Positions 49,794-61,170 of a stretch of DNA of 64,000 nt are shown one piece after another. Made by a program: the position numbers and the translations under genes. Under the pieces are notes generated by a model. The model was not told where the DNA came from. It did no database searches and worked only from the letters and a program-made list of their open reading frames with translations. Source of the stretch: Deinococcus hopiensis KR-140 (GTDB taxonomy: Bacteria; Deinococcota; Deinococci; Deinococcales; Deinococcaceae); the NCBI RefSeq assembly GCF_900176165.1, contig NZ_FWWU01000009.1, forward strand, positions 1,676,501-1,740,500, read 5' to 3'. Position 1 is the stretch's first letter. Each line of letters opens with the position of its first letter.

Positions 49794-51422
49794 ATGCGCT
49801 CTCCCCTGCCCCGCGCCGTGCTGACCCGTCTGGAAACTGGGCGGCTGGTGGTGCTGAGCCTGCTGCTGGGCCTGCTGGTGGGCGGGCTGAGTATCCTGCT
49901 ACGGCTGGCGCTGGACGGGCTGCTGCGCGGAGAATCGGCGCTGCTGGGTTACGCGCCCCCCGGGACCCCGGGCGAGGGCGGGCTGCTGATGGCCTTTGGA
50001 GAGGCGCTGCCCTGGGGCCTGCTGGCGCTGCCCGCCGTTGGAGCGGCCTACACCTGGCTGATACCCACCGGGGATCCACTGGCGGAACTCGTGCGCGGGT
50101 ACCACATCCGGGGACAGTGGCCACGCTTCCCGGCGCAGGTGCGGACGCTGGCGGGCACCCTGCTGGGCCAGGCGGTGGGGCTGCTGGTGGGGCGCGACGC
50201 GCCCTTCACAGTGATGGGACAGATGGCAACGCGCCTGCTCGCCCGCACCACCCGGCTGGACAGCGTGGAGACGCGGACGTTGACGCTGGCCGGAGCGGGG
50301 GCCGCCCTTGGGGCCGTGTTGCACGCACCCCTGGCGGCGGCGGTGCTGATCGTGGAGGTGCTGTACCGCCGCTTCGAGTTTGAGTTTGAGGTGCTGATGC
50401 CCTGTGTGCTCGCGGCAGTGGCGGCCTACGCGGTCTACGGCCTGGCGTTCGGCTTTACTCCGCTGTTCTCGCTGGAGGTCCTGCCGGTACTGGCGGCCTC
50501 GCAACTTCCGGCCTTTCTGGGCGTGGCGCTGGGCGTGACGCTGGTGGGCTGGGCTGGACTGCTGGCCTGCCGCGCGCTGCCCCCCGTGTGGACGCAGGGC
50601 TGGTTGCGACCCGTGGCGGGCGGTGCATTCGGCCTGCTGACCGCCGCCGTCGCCCTCTGGAGCACGCCCGCCGTGCTGGGCGACGGATCGGGCTGGGCGC
50701 AGCTGGGCCTGTCGGGCTTTCTTGGCCCCGAAGCCCTGGGCGCGGGCGCTTGGCGTTGGGCGCTGCTCGCGCTGGGAGCACCGCTGGCGTTCGGCGGGGG
50801 CGTGCTGCCCTCCGTGGGCGTGGGCGGTCTGCTGGGCGCCGGGTTGGGAAACCTGCTGGGCCTCGACCCGGCCGCGGCGACGCTGACGGGAGTGGTCGCC
50901 TTCCTGACCGTCACCCTCAACGCGCCGCTTGCCGCCGCACTACTCGCCGTGGCCTGGGGCGGCGACGCCGTGTTGCCCGCGTCCCTGCTGGCCGCCGGGG
51001 TGGCGCACCTGCTCAGCGGTGAGACGGGCCTGCTGCCGGGCCAGGTGCGCTCGCGGGCGGCCAGTGCCGTCCACGCGGGCATGCCCCTGCTGCCCGAAGG
51101 CATTCGCTTTGCGCCGCGCCGCGCCGCCTCTGCCCCCGCCACACCGCTTCACCCCAGCGCGCCCACCGATGAGGGCGGCCCCACACCCCTGGCCTCCGAG
51201 CAGGAGTTGTACCGCCGCAGCGTGCCCCGCAGTTGGGAGGGCGCCCGGGTGTCGGTCCTGACCCTGCCGCCCGGGGTGGAAGTCGTGGGCGTGGTGCGGG
51301 ACGGCACCGTCCGCCTGCCCCGCCCCGATATGCGCCTCACCGCCGAGGACGAACTCGTGTTTCTCGCCCGGCCTGATGCGTACCAGGCGCTGGAGGGCGT
51401 GCTGCGGCTTCCTGGCGCGTAG
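49794..51422 (+). CDS. ClC-family chloride channel/transporter with C-terminal regulatory domain
   Basis: This 542-residue membrane protein of the ClC family has about ten hydrophobic segments. The GREGP-type selectivity motif appears as VGRDAPFTVMG (Asp in place of the usual gating Glu), which may change proton coupling. Ala/Leu-rich helices follow (GAGAALGAVLHAPLAAAV). After about residue 440 a hydrophilic linker leads to an RCK_C/TrkA-C-like domain (GARVSVLTLPPGVEVVGV, then LTAEDELVFLARPDA). The ATG at 49794 is 8 bases after TACCAT (49780-49785), a leaderless arrangement. Confidence 0.82.
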   Translation: MRSPLPRAVLTRLETGRLVVLSLLLGLLVGGLSILLRLALDGLLRGESALLGYAPPGTPGEGGLLMAFGEALPWGLLALPAVGAAYTWLIPTGDPLAELVRGYHIRGQWPRFPAQVRTLAGTLLGQAVGLLVGRDAPFTVMGQMATRLLARTTRLDSVETRTLTLAGAGAALGAVLHAPLAAAVLIVEVLYRRFEFEFEVLMPCVLAAVAAYAVYGLAFGFTPLFSLEVLPVLAASQLPAFLGVALGVTLVGWAGLLACRALPPVWTQGWLRPVAGGAFGLLTAAVALWSTPAVLGDGSGWAQLGLSGFLGPEALGAGAWRWALLALGAPLAFGGGVLPSVGVGGLLGAGLGNLLGLDPAAATLTGVVAFLTVTLNAPLAAALLAVAWGGDAVLPASLLAAGVAHLLSGETGLLPGQVRSRAASAVHAGMPLLPEGIRFAPRRAASAPATPLHPSAPTDEGGPTPLASEQELYRRSVPRSWEGARVSVLTLPPGVEVVGVVRDGTVRLPRPDMRLTAEDELVFLARPDAYQALEGVLRLPGA

Positions 51423-51464
51423 GGGCAGCGCCTCTCCTGTTTCAAGCTGCACAGTTTCGCCGGT

Positions 51465-51640
51465 CATATGGAACCCGGTGGAAACGTTTACGAAGTGATT
51501 CGGTCCGAGTGGACGCGAGCAGGAGAAGAACGGGTTACGAATGAGCAATTGGCAAACCGGCGCTCTTCCAGGGTATTGGCAAAACAAACGGAATCCGGAC
51601 CATAAGGATTCGGGTTGACCCGTTCTTCCACAACGGATCA
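51465..51640 (-). repeat. Second dispersed repeat family, copy B
   Basis: The reverse complement of 51465-51600 matches copy A (22616-22746). Beyond it, 51605-51640 holds ACCCGTTCTT, the inverse of AAGAACGGGT at about 51525, so the copy may carry an inverted terminal arm. The surrounding gap 51423-51863 contains no recognised gene. Confidence 0.6.
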
Positions 51641-51863
51641 ATCCAAGCGTCGCGAGCAGGAAAAACGGTGACGCAGAGGCGTGCAATCACCGGAGCGCAG
51701 GGGACGGAACGGATGATCCGAAAACCGTATCACGCGTCCCTGCTCTTCGGACCGTTGTGTTCCTGTGGGCTGTCCGATTCACCTCTGGCTACGCCGCGCC
51801 GCCTTTGCTGCGCGGCTGCGCCACTCCCTCCAAGGAAGTGAGCCAGGTGCTTTAATACGCCGC

Positions 51864-53105
<1,242 letters not shown>

Positions 53106-53162
53106 AAGCCGTTGACCTCTGGCCTTTCGGTTCTCTAACGTCCAAGGGGACAACGCCCCTCC

Positions 53163-53939
<777 letters not shown>

Positions 53940-53999
53940 TGGTCCTCCATGATAGAGAAAAGCGTTGTGCGGTCAGGCATCGGCTTTTGGCCTTCTGCC

Positions 54000-54125
54000 T
54001 AGAGCATGTGTCCGAATGTGGCGCCGCCCGCAGAAGGGCAGCCCTCACGGCGCCCCATTCTTCCCAACGCGCATTTCGCTCGCCGGGGCCGGTCAAAAAG
54101 AGTCCGCACGTTGACACACGCTCTA
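54000..54125 (-). repeat. MITE-like repeat, TAGAGC family, copy 4
   Basis: The terminal repeats are GAGCATGTGTC and GAGCGTGTGTC (one mismatch over 11 bp), each flanked by TA. The interior words on the minus strand (CTCTTTTTGACCGGCCCCGG, GAGCGAAATGCGCGTTGGG) match copy 3. The TAG at its right edge, read on the minus strand (54123-54125), is the stop codon of the permease gene. It sits between the permease and ATPase genes of one operon without breaking either. Confidence 0.87.
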
Positions 54126-55337
54126 AACCGTCGTTTCCGGGTTTGCCGCCCGCGCCACCCGGCCGGCTTGCGGCGCTTCCAGGCCGCGCGCCACGGTGCT
54201 CAGCAGGTAGGCAAAGACGAAGTACAGCAGCGCCACAGTCAGGTAGATCTCGAAGGTGGCCGATACCACACGGTTGCCCGTAATGCGCGCCGCCCCCGCG
54301 AGTTCGATGAGGCCGATGATACTCACCAGGCTGGTGTCCTTGAAGAGGCTGATGAACTGGCCCACCAGGGGCGGAATCATGTTGCGCAGCGCCTGCGGCA
54401 GGATGACGCCGGTCATGGTCTGGGTGCCGCTCAGCCCCAGTGCGCGGGCGGCCTCATCCTGACCGCGCGGCAGCGCGCGAATTCCGGCGCGGACGATCTC
54501 AGCCACGTAAGCGCCCGTGAAGAGCGACAGGGCCAGAATCACGGCCCAGAACTGGGTGCCCTCACCCAGTACATAGGGCACGAAGATAAAGAACCAGAAA
54601 ATGACGGTGATGAAGGGCAGGCCCCGGAAGAGTTCGATGTACAGGGTACTGACGGTTCGCAAAAGCGGCAGTGTACTGACCCGTCCCATCCCGAAAAACA
54701 GGCCGAACGGCAGCGATAGCAGCAGCCCCAGCAGCGCCAGAATCAGGCTGAGGGCCAGACCCCCGATCCGCACCTCCGGCACGACAGTGGGCCACAGCAT
54801 CCAGCTTCCGGCAAGAAAGCCCAGCACGGCGGGTGGCCAGCCCACGCGCACCCGGAGCCGCGAGAGCAGCCAGGTCAGGAAAAAGCCCCCACCCACCAGC
54901 GCAAAGCCCCACAGCCGCCAGCGTTCCTCCGCGTAATCCGCCGAGCGGAAGCGCCCGATCAGAAAGAACAAGAAGTTGCGCCGCGCCTGCTCCCAGTTGG
55001 GAAGGCCGACGATCCAGCGCAGCAGCAGGTCCAGCACGAGGACCGCAAACACGCCTGCCACGAGGGTGGACCAGCGGCGGTAGGTGTCCTGGGCCTGCGC
55101 GGCGGCCTCAGCCCCCTGCCGGGCCCGTTCTCCGGAAAGGGCAGTGAGGGCCGCGCCAACGTGCAGGGCGAGCAAGGCCAACACGGCGAGCAACCTGGTT
55201 TCGGGTGCTCCGCTCCTCAACGCCGAGAGGGCCAGCGGCCAGATCAGCAGCGCCGCGACGAGGTACTGCGCCCCCAGCAGCCGCGCGCCCGTGAGCAATT
55301 GCCCCAGGCCGGGAATCAGGAAGGACAGCGCACTCAC
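54123..55337 (-). CDS. Polar amino acid ABC transporter permease with long N-terminus (AapM-like)
   Basis: This is a 404-residue permease. The C-terminal ~220 residues form the HisM/GlnP-like core: LYIELFRGLPFITVIFW, TGAYVAEIVRAGIRALPRGQDEAA and ALGLSGTQTMTGVILPQALRNMIPPL (the EAA loop). The N-terminal half adds several helices, starting with FLIPGLGQLLTGARLLG (a TM2-like Pro-Gly-Leu-Gly motif), unlike the short GlnP permeases but similar in size to AapM. The GTG start overlaps the upstream permease stop (GTGA at 55334-55337). The stop TAG is supplied by repeat copy 4. Confidence 0.9.
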   Translation of the reverse strand: MSALSFLIPGLGQLLTGARLLGAQYLVAALLIWPLALSALRSGAPETRLLAVLALLALHVGAALTALSGERARQGAEAAAQAQDTYRRWSTLVAGVFAVLVLDLLLRWIVGLPNWEQARRNFLFFLIGRFRSADYAEERWRLWGFALVGGGFFLTWLLSRLRVRVGWPPAVLGFLAGSWMLWPTVVPEVRIGGLALSLILALLGLLLSLPFGLFFGMGRVSTLPLLRTVSTLYIELFRGLPFITVIFWFFIFVPYVLGEGTQFWAVILALSLFTGAYVAEIVRAGIRALPRGQDEAARALGLSGTQTMTGVILPQALRNMIPPLVGQFISLFKDTSLVSIIGLIELAGAARITGNRVVSATFEIYLTVALLYFVFAYLLSTVARGLEAPQAGRVARAANPETTV

Positions 55338-56185
55338 GGGCGCACTCCGGGCAGGCGCAGGCGGTGCATGACGAGGTTGAGAAGACCCGTGATGGCGAGG
55401 CTCAGGATCAGGTACGCCACGGTAATGGCCGTGATGCTCTCGAAGCCGCGGAAAGTGTAGCTCTGCACCTGGGTGCCGTAATAGAACAGCTCAGCCACCC
55501 CTATCTGCGAAGCCAGCGAGGAGTTCTTGGTGAGGTTGAGAAACTGGCTGCCGAGCGGCGGCAGCACCACGCGGAACGCCTGGGGCAGGATCACGCGCGT
55601 GAGGGTGTCCGTACCGCTGAGACCCAGGCTCTGCGCCGCCTCGGTCTGCCCGTGGGGAATGCTCTGAATGCCGGCCCGGATGGTCTCAGCGATATAGCTG
55701 CTGGTGTAGACGCTCAGGGCGGCGATGACCGCCCACTGCTCGGGCGAGTGCCCGTTGAGCCAGGTCTTGACGCCCTGGGGCAGCACGTTGAGGACCCCGA
55801 AGTTCCAGAAGAAAATTTGCACGAGCAGCGGCGTGTTGCGGAAGAATTCGACATACACGCCGGCCGCCCCGCGCACCACCGGATTGGCGCTCAGGCGCGA
55901 GACGCCCACCACGGTGCCCAACAGCAACGCGAGCACGATGCTCGTGAGGGCCAGGCGCACGGTGAGCCACATCCCGATCAAAATGGTGGTGAGGTACGTA
56001 CCGCCCGTCAGCTGGCTGGGCTTGCCAAAGATGCTCCAGTCCAGCGTGACGTTATTGCGTCCGAAGCCCTGGCGCACCTGCCAGACGATAAACCCGGCGG
56101 CGAGAACGAGCAGCGCCCCCGCAATGACCTGCTGTACGGTTTCGCGCCCAACTGCGGAAGAGGGTGAGGATGGAGCGCGCGTCAC
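55334..56185 (-). CDS. Polar amino acid ABC transporter permease (AapQ/HisQ-like)
   Basis: This 283-residue permease has TYLTTILIGMWLTVRLALTS, YVEFFRNTPLLVQIFFWNFG, TSSYIAETIRAGIQSIPHGQTEAAQSLGLSGTDTL with the EAA loop, and ILPQAFRVVLPPLGSQFLNL. The start is GTG at 56185; a GTG at 56203 is in frame and would add 6 residues. It lies downstream of a binding-protein gene with a stem-loop between them, and overlaps the next permease by four bases. Confidence 0.92.
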   Translation of the reverse strand: MTRAPSSPSSAVGRETVQQVIAGALLVLAAGFIVWQVRQGFGRNNVTLDWSIFGKPSQLTGGTYLTTILIGMWLTVRLALTSIVLALLLGTVVGVSRLSANPVVRGAAGVYVEFFRNTPLLVQIFFWNFGVLNVLPQGVKTWLNGHSPEQWAVIAALSVYTSSYIAETIRAGIQSIPHGQTEAAQSLGLSGTDTLTRVILPQAFRVVLPPLGSQFLNLTKNSSLASQIGVAELFYYGTQVQSYTFRGFESITAITVAYLILSLAITGLLNLVMHRLRLPGVRP

Positions 56186-56286
56186 GCGGCCGCCTTCACG
56201 CAAGGGCGAAGCGGGGCGGGATGAAATACCCGGGATGCAAAGAACTGTCGCACGTTGAAGTCATAACCTCCTGCCGGTACAGATGC

Positions 56287-56308
56287 GGGGGAGCGCGGCG
56301 GCTCCCCC
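56287..56308 (-). promoter_or_regulatory. Stem-loop between binding-protein and permease genes
   Basis: Perfect 8-bp arms GGGGGAGC/GCTCCCCC with a 6-base loop begin about 20 bases after the binding-protein stop. There is no T-run on the minus strand, so it may protect the 3' end rather than stop all transcripts. Confidence 0.65.
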
Positions 56309-56329
56309 AGGGTTAGCGTGAGGTGGGGC

Positions 56330-57166
56330 TCAGCGGCGCACGGGGAACTGCTCAGGCACTGTGGTCGTCCGCTTGGGATCGGGCAGCGAGTACTTGGTCT
56401 TGGGCCCGAACCACTTGCGGAAGATCTTGGCGTAGGTGCCGTCCGTTGCCATGCGGGTCAGCGACTCGTTGACGAAATTGCGCCACTTGCTGTCGTTTTG
56501 CTTCAAGATCATGCCGTAGGGCTCGTTGCTGAAATACGCACCCACCAGCTTGAACTTAGACGGATCGGGCGCGCCCGCCTTGAGCCCCAGCAGAATTGTG
56601 CTGTCGGTGCTCACCGCGTCCACCCGGCCCTGCTGCAGCGCCGTGAAGGCGTCGGTGTACTGCTGGAAGCTCACCACGGTGGTCTTGGGCGCCGCCGCCT
56701 TAAGGTTCACCTCGCTGGTGCTGCCCTGGGCGGTACCCACGCGCTTGCCCGCCAGGTCCTTCACCGTTTTGATGGCGCTGTCCGCGGGCACAAGCAGGCG
56801 CTGCCCATCAATGAAGTAGGTGTTGCTGAAGTCCACCACGTCCATGCGTCCGTAGGTGGCGGTGGCGGTGGCCGCCGCGAGATCGATGGTGCCGTTCTGC
56901 ACGAACTCGATACGGTTCTTGCTCGTCACCTGCTTGAGTTCGAGCTTGATAGGCTTCTTGCACGCTGCCGTCAGGTCCTTGGCGATCTCGCGCACGAGGT
57001 CCACGTCAAAGCCGCCCACATCGCCGTCCTCGTTCACAAAGCCGAAGGGCGGGCTGTCGTACTTGACGCCCGCGGTGAATTTGCCGTCCTGGCAGATCTG
57101 ATCCCGCACCGAAGCGGCGGAGGCGGTGGCCGTGAGGGCCAGAGACAAGATGATAACTCTACGCAT
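56330..57166 (-). CDS. Polar amino acid-binding protein (type II periplasmic)
   Basis: This 278-residue exported binding protein has a signal peptide ending LTATASAA, then GKFTAGVKYDSPPFGFVNEDGDVGGFDVDL and a later GKRVGTAQGSTSEVNLK. This is the SBP_bac_3 fold for polar or charged amino acids. Residues forming the amino acid clamp (DSPPFGF, GFDVDL) are present. The ATG at 57166 has AGGAGGATTC upstream. Located between two permease genes, it probably serves the two permeases and ATPase that follow. Confidence 0.92.
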   Translation of the reverse strand: MRRVIILSLALTATASAASVRDQICQDGKFTAGVKYDSPPFGFVNEDGDVGGFDVDLVREIAKDLTAACKKPIKLELKQVTSKNRIEFVQNGTIDLAAATATATYGRMDVVDFSNTYFIDGQRLLVPADSAIKTVKDLAGKRVGTAQGSTSEVNLKAAAPKTTVVSFQQYTDAFTALQQGRVDAVSTDSTILLGLKAGAPDPSKFKLVGAYFSNEPYGMILKQNDSKWRNFVNESLTRMATDGTYAKIFRKWFGPKTKYSLPDPKRTTTVPEQFPVRR

Positions 57167-57332
57167 GAATCCTCCTGAGACTGGAAAGCGGGAAAATAGG
57201 TAGAGCAGGGGAACGTGGGCACCCGCCTGAGCGGGTGGAGAAGGTAATGGCCGGCACTGTTCCTTGCTCCGGATGTTACGACAAATCGCCAGCGAGGTTG
57301 GGATGGGGTCCGGGACACCCTCCCCCTTGACT

Positions 57333-58121
57333 TCAGCGCGAAGCGATCTTGACCCGCTTTTCGAGCTGATCGGTAAACAGCGTCATCACGGTGGTGAGCG
57401 CCAGATATACGGCGGCCACGGTGGTGAGTACGGGCACGGGCTGGAAGGTCTCGCTCGACACGCGCGAGCCCGCAAGCGTGAGTTCGAGGAGCGCGATGGA
57501 CGAGGCGAGGGAAGAATCCTTGAGCAGCGCCACAAGGTTGTTCACCAGGGGCGGCACCACGATCCGCAGGGCTTGAGGCAGCACCACCGTATTCATGGTC
57601 TGCCCGCCACTGAGGCCCAGGCTCCGCGCCGCTTCCGTCTGCCCGCGCGGCACAGCCAGAATCCCGGCGCGAATCACTTCGGCGTTGTACGCACCGACGT
57701 TCAGCGCGAGGGCGATCACCGCAGACCAGAACTCATTCAGCTCCAGGTTGAGGCCGATCCCCTTGAGGAGCGGCGGCAGGGCGTTGTAAACGAACAGAAT
57801 CTGCACCAACAGCGGTGTGCCGCGAATCAGCCAGATAAAGGCGCTCGCGGGAGCCCGCACCGCCCACACTGCGCTCGTCCGCATGATGCCCACCACCATG
57901 CCGATCAGCAGGCCAATTGCGCCGCTGACCAACGTGAGTTGCAGGGTCATCCGCGCGCCCTCCACGAACAGGTCTGCGCGGGGGCCAATGGGTTCGGGCA
58001 GCTGCTTGAGGATGGCAGTGATCAGGAGAAACAGCAGGAAAAACGCGGCGGCGGCCCCCAGCCCCCAACCCAGCAGGGCCAGGCCACCCAGGGGCCGCCG
58101 CGCGGGCCGGGAAGCCGTCAC
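57333..58121 (-). CDS. Amino acid ABC transporter permease (GlnP-like)
   Basis: This 262-residue permease has MTLQLTLVSGAIGLLIGMVVGIMRTS, FIWLIRGTPLLVQILFVYNALP, GAYNAEVIRAGILAVPRGQTEAARSLGLSGGQTM (EAA loop) and VVLPQALRIVVPPLVNNLV. It follows the binding-protein gene at 58273-59028, from which a stem-loop separates it. It has no ATPase of its own, so it presumably uses the ATPase at 53163-53939. Confidence 0.92.
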   Translation of the reverse strand: MTASRPARRPLGGLALLGWGLGAAAAFFLLFLLITAILKQLPEPIGPRADLFVEGARMTLQLTLVSGAIGLLIGMVVGIMRTSAVWAVRAPASAFIWLIRGTPLLVQILFVYNALPPLLKGIGLNLELNEFWSAVIALALNVGAYNAEVIRAGILAVPRGQTEAARSLGLSGGQTMNTVVLPQALRIVVPPLVNNLVALLKDSSLASSIALLELTLAGSRVSSETFQPVPVLTTVAAVYLALTTVMTLFTDQLEKRVKIASR

Positions 58122-58224
58122 GCTGCTCCTCGGAGGTCCACGAATCGTAAGAAAAGCTGGATTGACATTTCGCCGATGATGGCACAGATGCGGGGCGAGC
58201 GGCTAGCGGCGGAAAGCGGGAGAA

Positions 58225-58249
58225 CGGGGACATGGCCTCTGCGTCCCCG
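58225..58249 (-). promoter_or_regulatory. Stem-loop between binding-protein and permease genes
   Basis: Perfect 7-bp arms CGGGGAC/GTCCCCG with an 11-base loop, about 24 bases after the binding-protein stop on the minus strand, and no T-run. The position is the same as the stem-loops at 39306-39380 and 56287-56308. Confidence 0.6.
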
Positions 58250-58272
58250 CCCCGCCGTCCTCCCGCCTGCCC

Positions 58273-59028
<756 letters not shown>

Positions 59029-59099
59029 GGGGGTGCCTCCGGGCAGGGTGCTCCGCTTTCCGGAATGGAAAGGAAACAGCGCAGACAAGTCGATGGGCC

Positions 59100-59128
59100 A
59101 CTCTACCGCCCGGTGAAGGTCAGGTAAA
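59100..59128 (-). promoter_or_regulatory. Candidate promoter of the polar amino acid cluster
   Basis: On the minus strand TTTACC (59123-59128), 17 bases, TAGAGT (59100-59105). It leaves a leader of about 65 bases before the binding-protein ATG. Confidence 0.5.
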
Positions 59129-59146
59129 GGTGTGGGGGATCAGACG

Positions 59147-59178
59147 AGAAAACGCCGCCCCCTCCTGGGGGCGGCGTT
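59147..59178 (-). terminator. Terminator of the MsmK-type ATPase gene
   Basis: AACGCCGCCCC/GGGGCGGCGTT arms (59151-59161 with 59168-59178) are followed on the minus strand by TTCTC. It lies 16 bases after the ATPase stop and also shields the promoter downstream. Confidence 0.85.
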
Positions 59179-59193
59179 CGCTGGAGCGGGAAT

Positions 59194-60399
<1,206 letters not shown>

Positions 60400-60626
60400 G
60401 AAACTGCCTACCTTTCGCCCCTTCTCTTACCCGTGAATGTTTCCCCACCGTGGGGACTCGGGCAACCGGGGTTCGCAAACGAGAACCTGGGTTTACGCTG
60501 ACGCCGTGCGGACGCCTTCACTTTACTCCAATATGGGAGCGTCAGGCCAGCAAAAAGTTAGACGGGCGGTGGGGGGAAGGCGAGGGAATGGGACCGCTCC
60601 TCATCTGCCGCCCCTAGACTCGCTCC

Positions 60627-60917
60627 ATGAGCTTCGTTCGCAAGCCGAGGCCCTACTCTTCGGGCCTGCCTGCCGTAACCGCTTCTCCCGTTCCCGCCGT
60701 TAAACCGTCCCGGGTACGCCGGGAAAAACGCCCGCGCCCCGCGCCCGCGCCTGCCCCCCGGCGTCCGGGGTCCTCGTGGGCCACCGCCGTGACGGCCCTC
60801 GCCGTGCTGGGCACCGTGCTCGTCACGCTGGTGGGCGCGGCGGGGTTGGTGGGTCAGGTGTCGCGCGACGCCCAATTTCTTTCCGCGGCGGCGGGCGTGA
60901 CGGACGTGGTGCGCTGA
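60627..60917 (+). CDS. Small membrane-anchored basic protein, 96 aa
   Basis: The N-terminal ~50 residues are Pro/Arg/Lys rich (SRVRREKRPRPAPAPAPRRP), then one transmembrane helix follows (TALAVLGTVLVTLVGAAGLV) with a short outer tail. No family is recognised. A TAGACT box (60615-60620) ends 6 bases before the ATG, matching the leaderless pattern of real genes here. It lies upstream of the penicillin-binding protein gene and could serve the envelope, but this is only positional. Confidence 0.6.
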   Translation: MSFVRKPRPYSSGLPAVTASPVPAVKPSRVRREKRPRPAPAPAPRRPGSSWATAVTALAVLGTVLVTLVGAAGLVGQVSRDAQFLSAAAGVTDVVR

Positions 60918-61170
60918 GGACGTTGGCCAACGGGGTGAGAACGCGGAAACACGGCGTTTGGATGGCGGGGCGTGGGGGCCCGAGAACGGCGTTGCTGGGG
61001 AGGCCGTGCCCGTTCACCCCCGCTCCTGCAGCGCTTTGCGAGTCCCCACCTTCCCTCTCAAGAGGGAGGCGCAAAAGCCGTCACCCTCTCCAAGTGGGAA
61101 GGACAATCAGGCGTTGGTACGCCCTTTGAACCCCTGGAAACGCGCGAACCCCTGGCCGCGTACTCCCTTT

